Assembly (NCBI GenBank): GCA_023387715.1
Contig: JAEWHQ010000080.1
Coordinates: forward strand, 1 to 5,544
Source: Pseudomonadota bacterium
GTDB lineage: Bacteria; Pseudomonadota; Alphaproteobacteria; Rhizobiales; Rhizobiaceae
Length of the DNA: 5,544 bases
Reading direction: 5' to 3'
The notes below the pieces were generated by a model that worked only from the letters and a program-made list of their open reading frames with translations, was not told the DNA's origin and searched no databases. How positions within the stretch are numbered: position 1 is the stretch's first letter; the number at the start of each line of letters is the position of its first letter. Positions 1 to 5,544 of the stretch are shown here, in pieces. The position numbers were made by a program, and so were the translations under genes.

Positions 1-57
1 ATTGATTAATCATCAACTCGTTTGATGCAAATAATATTCCGGGTAAGCGTGAAAAAT
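1..57 (+). promoter_or_regulatory. AT-rich leader of pmbA with overlapping dyads
   Basis: This short stretch before pmbA contains TTGAT at 2-6, its reverse complement ATCAA at 12-16, and TTGAT again at 22-26, so the elements repeat every 10 bases, about one helical turn. Within it are a perfect 10-bp palindrome (TGATTAATCA, 3-12) and a 6-bp inverted repeat (CATCAA 11-16, TTGATG 22-27). An AT-rich AAATAATATT block follows at 29-38. This could be an operator overlapping a promoter, but no convincing -35/-10 pair is visible and the upstream sequence is cut off. A GGGTAAG at 41-47 is a weak ribosome-binding candidate for the ATG at 58. Confidence 0.25.
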
Positions 58-1395
58 ATGAGTGATGCCGCCTCTAAATTGATCGAACAGGCTGCTCGCC
101 TCGTAGAAGCTGCCAAACAGGCGGGTGCTGATGCGTCGGATGCGGTTGTGGTGCGGGCGCGTTCCACCAGTGTGAGCGTGCGCCTTGGTAAGGTTGAAGG
201 CACCGAATCATCTGAGAGCGATGAGTTTTCTTTGCGTGTTTTCGTCGGCAAACGCGTGGCAAGTGTTGCCGCCAATAGTGGCGCTGATCCAAAACAACTG
301 GCCGAGCGTGCCGTTGCAATGGCAAAGGTTTCACCCGAAGACCCGTATGAAGCTTTGGCCGATCCGTCATTGCATGTAAAAGCCCCGCGTGACCTTGATC
401 TGTTTGACGCGACTGAGCTGAATTCACAGCGACTGACCGAAGATGCTTTGGTAATGGAGGCGGCAGCGCTGGATGTTGCAGGCATCACCAATTCCGGCGG
501 TGCCGGTGCTTCCTTTGGGCTTGGTGGTTTGGTGCTGGTTACATCCAATGGTTTTTCAGGTGCCTATCAGGCTTCGCGCTTTGGCCGTTCAGTCAGTGCG
601 ATTGCCGGTGAGGGCACCCGCATGGAACGCGACTATGATTTTAGTTCGCGCCTGCATTTTGCTGATCTGGAAGTGCCGGAGGTCATTGGCCGAAGTGCTG
701 GCGAGCGTGCTGTGCGCCGTCTCAATGCGCGGCAAGTGGCAACAGGGCCGGTGAATGTCATTCTTGATCCGCGTATTGCGCGTGGCATGGCTTCCCATCT
801 GGCAGGCGCTATCAATGGTGCTTCTGTTGCGCGTAAAACAAGCTTCCTGCGTGATAAAATGGGACAGCAGATTTTAAAATCCGGCCTGAATGTTACCGAT
901 AATCCGTTGCGTGTGCGTGGTTCGTCTTCGCGTCCTTTTGATGGGGAGGGCATTGAAGGCCAGCCATTGATGATGGTGGAAGACGGTGTTTTGCAGCATT
1001 GGACATTGTCAGGCTCAACCGCACGCGAACTTGGTCTGGAAGGCAATGGCCGTGGTGTGCGTTCGGGCTCTGTTGTTTCTCCGGCCTCTACTAATTTTGC
1101 TATTGAACCGGGTGAATTTACGCCGGAAGAGCTGATCAAGCAGATGGGCACCGGCTTTTATGTGACGGAAGTCTTCGGACAAGGCGTCAATATGGTGACT
1201 GGCGAGTATAGTCGCGGCGCATCCGGCTTCTGGATTGAAAATGGCGAATTGGCCTATCCGGTTTCTGAAGTGACGATCGCCGGACGTTTGCAGGATATGT
1301 TCTTAAATATGACACCTGCCTCGGATATTGATCGTAACTTTGGTATGACATCTCCAACTTTGGCAATTGAAGGCATGACGCTTGCTGGTAATTAA
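58..1395 (+). CDS. pmbA: TldD/PmbA family protein (metalloprotease accessory subunit)
   Basis: The 445-residue product is close to the usual PmbA length of about 450. Members of this family pair with TldD to form a cytoplasmic peptidase that matures microcin B17 and degrades CcdA in E. coli, and that acts on modified peptides elsewhere. PmbA subunits lack the HExxxH zinc motif of TldD, and I see none here. Visible features are the N-terminal domain (about 10-100, with VRLGKVEGTESSESDEFSLRV), a middle region (about 120-225), and the C-terminal domain (about 230-445) with VNVILDPRIARGM, LSGSTARELG, TGEYSRGASGFWIENGE and the closing EGMTLAGN. An in-frame TTG at 22 and ATG at 25 would add 12 residues (MMQIIFRVSVKN), but they have no ribosome-binding sequence and the extra residues are unlike the family, so ATG 58 is preferred. 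No tldD is present in the window, which is normal because tldD is usually at another locus. The family call is secure; the substrate in this organism is unknown. Confidence 0.93.
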   Translation: MSDAASKLIEQAARLVEAAKQAGADASDAVVVRARSTSVSVRLGKVEGTESSESDEFSLRVFVGKRVASVAANSGADPKQLAERAVAMAKVSPEDPYEALADPSLHVKAPRDLDLFDATELNSQRLTEDALVMEAAALDVAGITNSGGAGASFGLGGLVLVTSNGFSGAYQASRFGRSVSAIAGEGTRMERDYDFSSRLHFADLEVPEVIGRSAGERAVRRLNARQVATGPVNVILDPRIARGMASHLAGAINGASVARKTSFLRDKMGQQILKSGLNVTDNPLRVRGSSSRPFDGEGIEGQPLMMVEDGVLQHWTLSGSTARELGLEGNGRGVRSGSVVSPASTNFAIEPGEFTPEELIKQMGTGFYVTEVFGQGVNMVTGEYSRGASGFWIENGELAYPVSEVTIAGRLQDMFLNMTPASDIDRNFGMTSPTLAIEGMTLAGN

Positions 1396-1431
1396 TGGGC
1401 CGGTAATTAATGACCCGCAAGCTAATGAACC
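1387..1431 (+). repeat. 15-bp tandem repeat, three copies, at the pmbA stop
   Basis: Three consecutive 15-base units start at 1387 (GGTAATTAATGGGCC), 1402 (GGTAATTAATGACCC) and 1417 (GCAAGCTAATGAACC). The first two differ at two positions, and the third keeps the TAATG core and the CC end. The array begins inside the last codons of pmbA and fills most of the gap to the next gene. Each unit carries a TAATG. Read in the frame of the downstream phosphatase gene it would encode the pentapeptide series VINGP, VINDP, QANEP, but that frame has only TTG at 1382 as an upstream start. It looks like a small local duplication. Confidence 0.75.
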
Positions 1432-1444
1432 GGAAACGAGTGAA

Positions 1445-2236
1445 ATGATGCAAAGCTTACCACTTCCGCAAGAAGAACTGGCGCTGCTGAAACAAGCCGC
1501 GGCGGAAGCTGGCCGCATTGCCTTGCACTATTTCAAAAAAGACCCGGATGTCTGGTACAAAGAGGGAAATTCCCCTGTCACAGAAGCAGATTTTGCCGTT
1601 GATAATTATTTGCGCAAAACTTTGCTTAATGCCCGCCCTGATTATGGCTGGATATCAGAAGAAACAGCTGATGAGCGCGATGTCGTCCCGCGTCAGCGTT
1701 TCTTCGTGGTTGATCCGATTGACGGCACACGTTCGTTTATTCGTGGGGATGATCAGTGGTGTGTCAGCATCGCGATTATTGAAAATGGCCGCCCCGTTGC
1801 CGGTGTTCTGGAATGTTCTGTGCGCGATGAAGTGCTGGAAGCTCATTGCGACGGTATCGCCATGCAAAACAATGAGCCGATCCGTGTGGGCAGTCAAAAT
1901 GCAGGTGAGCCGCTGAGCATTGCTTTGTCACGCTCTGCTTTTGACAGCCTGCCTGCAAATTTGCGTGATCGTGTGCAGATGTACCCTTATGTTTCATCAT
2001 TAGCTTATCGTATAGGTATGGTGGCGCGCGGCGAAATTGCGGGCACATTTGTGCGGCCTAATTCCAATGACTGGGATTTGGCAGCAGCTGATCTTATTTT
2101 AAGTCGTGCCGGAGGCCGTCTGGTGGATGTGGCAGGTGCGCCGCTTCACTATGGCGGGGCATCATCGGGGCAGGGCGCATTGGTTGCTTCCAGCGGTAAA
2201 TTGCTGGAAGAGATGTTGAGTGTTGTCGCCGCTTAA
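1445..2236 (+). CDS. Inositol monophosphatase family protein (CysQ/HisN-like phosphatase)
   Basis: This is a Mg-dependent, lithium-sensitive-type sugar or nucleotide phosphatase of 263 residues, the normal family length. The metal-binding motifs are all present: SPVTEAD at 43-49, WISEE at 69-73 (first Glu is the expected ligand), DPIDGT at 90-95 (both Asp), and WDLAAAD at 210-216 followed by RAGG. It should be soluble and cytoplasmic. Relatives in this gene neighbourhood are commonly annotated as 3'(2'),5'-bisphosphate nucleotidase CysQ, which recycles PAP from sulfate assimilation. However, the DPIDGTRSFIRG segment is also close to histidinol-phosphatase (HisN) and general inositol-phosphatase versions, so the substrate cannot be settled from motifs and no symbol is given. 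Two adjacent start codons (ATG 1445 and ATG 1448) lie behind a GGAAACGAG stretch at 1432-1440. An in-frame TTG at 1382 would add 21 repeat-encoded residues and is rejected. The pmbA gene ends 49 bases upstream, so co-transcription with it is likely. Confidence 0.9.
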   Translation: MMQSLPLPQEELALLKQAAAEAGRIALHYFKKDPDVWYKEGNSPVTEADFAVDNYLRKTLLNARPDYGWISEETADERDVVPRQRFFVVDPIDGTRSFIRGDDQWCVSIAIIENGRPVAGVLECSVRDEVLEAHCDGIAMQNNEPIRVGSQNAGEPLSIALSRSAFDSLPANLRDRVQMYPYVSSLAYRIGMVARGEIAGTFVRPNSNDWDLAAADLILSRAGGRLVDVAGAPLHYGGASSGQGALVASSGKLLEEMLSVVAA

Positions 2237-2280
2237 GCATTGCGCTAAGCAGGCGGTTAAATTGAACTGTTCAGGAATGG

Positions 2281-2547
2281 ATGATTATGAGCAACGACGG
2301 CGATAAGAAACAATTGCTTCATCTGGTTTTCGGCGGTGAGCTGAAAAATCTCAATTCGATGGAGTTCCGCAATCTGGATGAGATTGACATGGTCGGTATC
2401 TATCCGAACTATGAAACCGCTTTGCACGCATGGCGCTCAAAAGCACAGCAGACCGTTGATAATGCACATATGCGTTATTTCATCGTGCATATGCACCGTC
2501 TGCTGGATCCGGCCACTGCTGCGGCTTCGATCAGCTCGCAGAGCTAA
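2281..2547 (+). CDS. DUF4170 domain-containing small protein
   Basis: This 88-residue protein matches the alphaproteobacterial DUF4170 family, of unknown function. The domain covers residues 9-77: KQLLHLVFGGEL at 10-21, the middle DMVGIYPNYETALHAWRSKA, and the characteristic block QQTVDNAHMRYFIVHMHRLL near 56-75 followed by DP. There is no signal peptide or membrane segment, so it should be cytoplasmic. A short alanine/serine-rich tail ends the protein. AGGA at 2273-2276 is the ribosome-binding candidate. It lies 4 bases from ATG 2281 and 10 from ATG 2287, so the shorter start (MSNDGDKK, 86 residues) is equally possible. The gap from the phosphatase gene is 44 bases, which suggests co-transcription with it. 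The gene sits next to a lipid A operon, but the hairpin downstream may separate them. The family call is firm; no function can be assigned. Confidence 0.88.
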   Translation: MIMSNDGDKKQLLHLVFGGELKNLNSMEFRNLDEIDMVGIYPNYETALHAWRSKAQQTVDNAHMRYFIVHMHRLLDPATAAASISSQS

Positions 2548-2563
2548 TATTTCTTTTAAGATT

Positions 2564-2616
2564 TATCAGCGCAAGCTGGTCTGCTAAATCCCAACAGACC
2601 CCACCTTGCGCTGATA
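2564..2616 (+). terminator. Imperfect stem-loop between DUF4170 and the lipid A operon
   Basis: TATCAGCGCAAG (2564-2575) pairs perfectly over 12 bp with CTTGCGCTGATA (2605-2616). Inside, GGTCTG (2578-2583) pairs with CAGACC (2595-2600), leaving a CT/CCAC internal loop and an 11-base apical loop at 2584-2594. It begins 17 bases after the DUF4170 stop. Only TGTTTGT follows it, not a proper T-run, so it may be a weak terminator, an attenuator or an mRNA-stabilising 3' end. The pairing is directly visible; the role is inferred. Confidence 0.5.
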
Positions 2617-2649
2617 CTGTTTGTAAGACTAGCTAAGAGTAAGCAATTC

Positions 2650-3450
2650 ATGAATAATCAAGACGCAGATCACGCTGAAACGCCCGAGACATCCGGTGAT
2701 GAAACATCGGACAGCAAACGCTCCGGCTTTTTGAAGCGTTTCTGGCGCAAAATTCGCGGGCCCTTGGCGCGCTCTGCACTTGTCAAATCATTGCTGGTGG
2801 GGCTGATTACCAATTATCTGCGACTGGTTAATTTTACCAATCCGATGCCGAAAGAGGCAAAGGAAACCATCAAAAAAGCGGGCGAAATTGCACCCTTTAT
2901 TGTCACATTTTGGCATGGCCAACATTTGATGGGGCCATTTGTGCGCCCAAAATCTGCACCAACGGTTGCGATGTTTTCACGCTCCAACGATGCCGAACTG
3001 AATGCCAAAGTCGCTGAGCGATTAGGTTTGGAAACGGTTCGCGGTTCCGGCGGGAGGGCAGAAACCACCCGTGTGGAAAAAGGCGGTGCACGCGCATTGC
3101 TGACTTTGAAAAATGCATTGAAAAATGGCAAATCCGCAGCCATGATTGCAGATATTGCACATGGGACTGCGCGTGAGGCGGGAGAGGGAATTATTTTGCT
3201 CGCAAAATTATCCGGACGCCCCATAATTCCGACAGCTTATGCTTCGACACGTAAAATTGTTCTTGAAAAATCCTGGGACAAGACCACTATCCCATTACCG
3301 TTCGGACGCGCCATGGTGATTGCAGCCGAACCGGTTTGGGTGCCAGCCGATGCAGATGCGGACGCTTTGGAAGCCAAGCGACAGGAACTGACGAATAAAC
3401 TAAACGAGGCTACAGCTCAGGCTGCCGCCGCATTGGAGAAAGCATCATGA
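2650..3450 (+). CDS. DUF374 lysophospholipid acyltransferase-like protein, probable lipid A acyltransferase
   Basis: The 266-residue product belongs to the DUF374 branch of the LPLAT acyltransferases. Recognisable blocks are FWHGQHLM at 87-94 with the candidate catalytic His89, MFSRSNDAELNAKVAERLGL at 108-127, RGSGGR at 131-136, and GEGIILLAKLSGRPIIPTA around 178-196. DUF374 proteins were shown in Helicobacter and Campylobacter to be secondary lipid A acyltransferases (LpxJ). Direct linkage to waaA and lpxK makes a lipid A role the best inference here. The N terminus is unusual: residues 1-22 are polar and acidic, 23-41 are strongly basic (KRSGFLKRFWRKIRGPLAR), and a hydrophobic stretch at 42-62 probably seats the enzyme on the inner membrane. 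The usual PDGPRGP-type motif is replaced by ADIAHGTAREAG at 167-178. A PADADADA run lies near the C terminus. ATG 2650 has only a weak AAGAG/TAAG upstream. The stop overlaps the waaA start (ATGA), so this is the first gene of a coupled three-gene unit. The acyl donor and acceptor are unknown. Confidence 0.87.
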   Translation: MNNQDADHAETPETSGDETSDSKRSGFLKRFWRKIRGPLARSALVKSLLVGLITNYLRLVNFTNPMPKEAKETIKKAGEIAPFIVTFWHGQHLMGPFVRPKSAPTVAMFSRSNDAELNAKVAERLGLETVRGSGGRAETTRVEKGGARALLTLKNALKNGKSAAMIADIAHGTAREAGEGIILLAKLSGRPIIPTAYASTRKIVLEKSWDKTTIPLPFGRAMVIAAEPVWVPADADADALEAKRQELTNKLNEATAQAAAALEKAS

Positions 3451-4799
3451 GCGAACGCTGGGCGCGCAATGTGCTGACCGCTTATCGGGTCATTGGAACT
3501 TGTCTCTACCCGTTTGTTGGTACCTATGTGCGCTATCGTACGCTTAAGGGCAAAGAAGACCGTCAGCGCCGCAACGAGCGCTATGGCAAAACCAATATTG
3601 CGCGTCCTGACGGGCCGCTGATTTGGGTGCATGCGGCAAGTGTCGGTGAAACCACAGCGATCATGCCGCTGGTGGAGCGGCTGGCATGTCGTGATATTAC
3701 AGTTCTGCTCACCACCGGTACCATGACATCGGCAAAGCTTGTGGCTGATCATATGGGCAGCCATATCATTCATCAGTTTGTACCATTGGATTTAAAACCT
3801 GCTGTCGAGAGGTTTTTAAATCATTGGAAGCCTGATCTGGCGGTGACTTGCGAATCTGAAATCTGGCCGACCACCATTCAAATGCTGGGCGCACGCCAAA
3901 TTCCGCAAGTGCTGGTCAATGGCCGCTTGTCTGACCGCTCTTTTGCCGCGTGGAAAAAACGCTCTTCCATTGCAGAAGCTTTGTTTTCTAATTTCTCGCA
4001 TGTGGTGGCGCAGTCCGAGCTGGACGCCGAGCGGTTTCGTGCCCTTGGTGCGCGTCCCGTAACTGTTTCCGGTAACTTGAAAGTTGATAGCGCACCGCCG
4101 CCAATCGACCAACAAGTATTGGCGCGCCTGTTGAATGAGATAGGCACCCGCAAGCGATGGGCTGCGGTTTCCACCCATGAAGGTGAAGAAGAAATTTGTG
4201 CGCAGGTTCATAAAATGCTGACCGTGCGCCATCCTGATTTGCTGACTATTGTAGTGCCGCGCCATCCGGTGCGTGCTGATGAGCTGGAAACCATGTTTAT
4301 GACCCATGGTTTGAAAGTGGCACGTCAAAGCCGTGGTGATATTATCGAGCCGGATACGGCGATTTTCATGGGTGATACCATTGGCGATATGGGGCTTTAT
4401 CTGCGCCTGACCGATATTGCTTTTGTCGGAAAATCGCTGGTGGGCGAGGGTGGCCATAATCCGCTGGAACCTGCAATGCTCAATACGGCAGTATTATCCG
4501 GCAGCAATGTTCAAAGCTTCCGTGATTCTTATCAGCGCCTGATTAAAAATGGTGGCGCGCGTCTGGTTAAAGACCGTGAAATGCTCGCGGGGGCAGTCAA
4601 TTTCCTTTTCAATAATCCGAAGCATTTGAAAGTGATGATCGCCGCAGGCTTGCGCACCGTGCTTGATATGCGTGGCTCGCTGGAGCGTACAGTTTTGTCA
4701 CTGGAGCCTTTTATCCAGCCATTGCTGGTGCAGGCACAGCTGACAAGTGCAGCACATGATGATGCCAAAAATCAAAAGCGTTTGAGACGAGGCGATTAA
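3447..4799 (+). CDS. waaA: 3-deoxy-D-manno-octulosonic acid (Kdo) transferase
   Basis: WaaA (KdtA) is a GT30 glycosyltransferase that moves Kdo from CMP-Kdo to lipid IVA on the cytoplasmic face of the inner membrane, starting the LPS core. The product has 450 residues, slightly longer than the roughly 425 of E. coli WaaA. A hydrophobic N-terminal anchor lies near residues 8-29. Family motifs occur in order: RRNERYG at 41-47, WVHAASVGE at 60-68 with the expected catalytic Glu68, ESEIWP at 136-141, SGNLKVD at 208-214, STHEGEEE at 242-249, VPRHPVR at 270-276, and GGHNPLEP at 335-342. The last 20 or so residues are a charged tail (HDDAKNQKRLRRGD) that accounts for part of the extra length. The start is clear: GGAGAA at 3435-3440 lies 6 bases before the ATG, which overlaps the preceding stop as ATGA. 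The following lpxK start overlaps this stop as TAATG. Whether it adds one or two Kdo residues cannot be read from sequence; two is usual in relatives. Confidence 0.96.
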   Translation: MSERWARNVLTAYRVIGTCLYPFVGTYVRYRTLKGKEDRQRRNERYGKTNIARPDGPLIWVHAASVGETTAIMPLVERLACRDITVLLTTGTMTSAKLVADHMGSHIIHQFVPLDLKPAVERFLNHWKPDLAVTCESEIWPTTIQMLGARQIPQVLVNGRLSDRSFAAWKKRSSIAEALFSNFSHVVAQSELDAERFRALGARPVTVSGNLKVDSAPPPIDQQVLARLLNEIGTRKRWAAVSTHEGEEEICAQVHKMLTVRHPDLLTIVVPRHPVRADELETMFMTHGLKVARQSRGDIIEPDTAIFMGDTIGDMGLYLRLTDIAFVGKSLVGEGGHNPLEPAMLNTAVLSGSNVQSFRDSYQRLIKNGGARLVKDREMLAGAVNFLFNNPKHLKVMIAAGLRTVLDMRGSLERTVLSLEPFIQPLLVQAQLTSAAHDDAKNQKRLRRGD

Positions 4800-5544
4800 T
4801 GGCGGGGCAGGCACCTTCTTTTTGGTGGCAGGCTCCAAGCTGGCGTTCCGGTTTGCTGGCACCATTGGCTTGTGTTTATGGCATGGTTGCCGCGCGTAAT
4901 CTGACAAAACGTGCCGGTGCGCGCATTGATGTGCCGGTTTTGTGCATTGGCAATTACACAGTAGGCGGCGCCGGTAAAACGCCCACCGCTATTTATTTTG
5001 CCGAACTTGCCCGTGATGAAGGCTTTATTCCTGGCATTGTCTCCCGTGGTTTTGGCGGTGATTATAATGGCGTGCATCTGGTTGATCCGGAAACCGATAG
5101 CGCCAAGCGTGTGGGGGATGAGCCGTTATTACTGGCGCGTCATGCCAGTGTGGCTGTTTGTTCTGATCGTTCCCATGCCGCGGAATTTTTAAAAACCCGT
5201 GGCTGCGATTTCATCATCATGGATGATGGTTTTCAAAGCGCGCGGCTTTATGCCGATTATGCACTTCTGGTGGTCGATGCCTCGCGCGGCATTGGCAATG
5301 GCAAGATTATTCCAGCAGGGCCGTTACGCGCACCACTTGATGTGCAGATGGCAAAAACGGATGGCATTTTACGTATCGGCACACAAAGTGCTGCCGATGA
5401 TTTGGTTGCCCAAGCACAAGCGGCCGGAAAACCGACCTTTGATGCTGTTTTACAAGCTTCCTCCAAAAGCGATTTAGCTGATGGTCAGTGGCTTGCATTT
5501 GCCGGTATCGGCAATCCGGAGAAGTTCTTTTTCAGTTTACGCAC
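4799..5544 (+). CDS. lpxK: Tetraacyldisaccharide 4'-kinase, 3' end cut by window
   Basis: LpxK uses ATP to phosphorylate the 4' position of the tetraacyl disaccharide 1-phosphate, giving lipid IVA, the substrate of WaaA. The open frame gives 248 residues and is still open at the window edge; the family is normally about 330-345 residues, so roughly the last quarter is missing. Visible features are a hydrophobic N-terminal segment at 18-32 that anchors the enzyme to the inner membrane, the P-loop GNYTVGGAGKTP at 51-62 (Lys60, Thr61), SRGFGG at 82-87, VGDEP at 105-109, DDGFQ at 142-146, PAGPLRAPL at 172-180, and FAGIGNPEKFF at 234-244. GNYTV and GGAGKT are mild variants of the common GNLTVGGTGKT. 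The ATG overlaps the waaA stop by one base (TAATG), and an AGG at 4790-4792 inside the waaA end sits 6 bases upstream. This arrangement implies translational coupling with waaA. Confidence 0.95.
   Translation, partial: MAGQAPSFWWQAPSWRSGLLAPLACVYGMVAARNLTKRAGARIDVPVLCIGNYTVGGAGKTPTAIYFAELARDEGFIPGIVSRGFGGDYNGVHLVDPETDSAKRVGDEPLLLARHASVAVCSDRSHAAEFLKTRGCDFIIMDDGFQSARLYADYALLVVDASRGIGNGKIIPAGPLRAPLDVQMAKTDGILRIGTQSAADDLVAQAQAAGKPTFDAVLQASSKSDLADGQWLAFAGIGNPEKFFFSLR

Noticed and set aside
6..548. A 180-codon minus-strand open frame across the pmbA start
   Set aside because: It is antisense to the conserved N-terminal domain of PmbA and has a low-complexity Ser/Ala/Thr-rich translation with no family resemblance.
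633..1151. A 172-codon minus-strand open frame inside pmbA
   Set aside because: It is rich in Arg, Pro and Ser, has no domain, and is fully contained in a well-supported gene on the other strand.
1382..1444. N-terminal extension of the phosphatase gene from TTG 1382
   Set aside because: The added residues come from the 15-bp repeat, no ribosome-binding site precedes the TTG, and family members start near the ATG pair at 1445/1448.
2227..2255. Stem-loop over the phosphatase stop codon (CGCCGCTTA with TAAGC-A-GGCG)
   Set aside because: The 9-bp stem has a one-base bulge, includes coding sequence and has no T-run after it. It is too weak to call a terminator and may be chance.
3337..3372. GATGC/GAGGC-like short repeats encoding Ala-Asp alternation in the acyltransferase
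   Set aside because: The low-complexity run is only about eight residues long and is most simply a charged linker near the C terminus, not a functional repeat.
3816..4457. A 213-codon open frame on the minus strand inside waaA
   Set aside because: It lies wholly within a full-length, motif-complete waaA. Its translation shows no recognisable domain and is rich in His, Gln and Arg, as expected of an antisense shadow.

Overview
The window reads as a chromosomal segment from an alphaproteobacterium of the order Hyphomicrobiales, most like the Brucella/Ochrobactrum/Pseudochrobactrum group. The basis is recognisable protein families and their order: pmbA, an inositol-monophosphatase-family enzyme, DUF4170, a DUF374 acyltransferase, waaA, lpxK. 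The genus is an inference. All six genes lie on the + strand, base composition looks moderate (not calculated), and I see no sign of a mobile element, phage gene, RNA gene or CRISPR array.

Layout. A short AT-rich leader (1-57) with overlapping dyads precedes pmbA (58-1395), a TldD/PmbA-family protein. A 49-base gap holding a three-copy 15-bp tandem repeat leads to an inositol-monophosphatase/CysQ-like phosphatase (1445-2236). A small DUF4170 gene (2281-2547) follows. The next intergenic stretch (2548-2649) holds a strong imperfect hairpin and is the most likely place for a transcriptional boundary. After it come three tightly packed envelope genes: a DUF374 lysophospholipid-acyltransferase-like protein (2650-3450), waaA (3447-4799) and lpxK (from 4799, cut by the window edge). 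The last two junctions are overlapping stop/start codons (ATGA and TAATG), the usual sign of one translationally coupled operon.

How the genes work together. LpxK phosphorylates the 4' position of the lipid A disaccharide, WaaA then adds Kdo to lipid IVA, and the DUF374 protein is a plausible secondary acyltransferase on the same molecule. The second half is therefore a lipid A-Kdo completion operon at the inner membrane. The first half has no obvious biochemical link to it: PmbA acts on peptides with TldD, and the phosphatase probably acts on a small phosphorylated metabolite such as PAP. DUF4170 has no known function.

Nothing here is an overtly new system. The points most worth a second look are the DUF374 enzyme with a rewritten PDGPRGP-type motif, the DUF4170 protein, the hairpin before the lipid A operon, and the repeat region between pmbA and the phosphatase gene, where chained tiny reading frames link the two genes.
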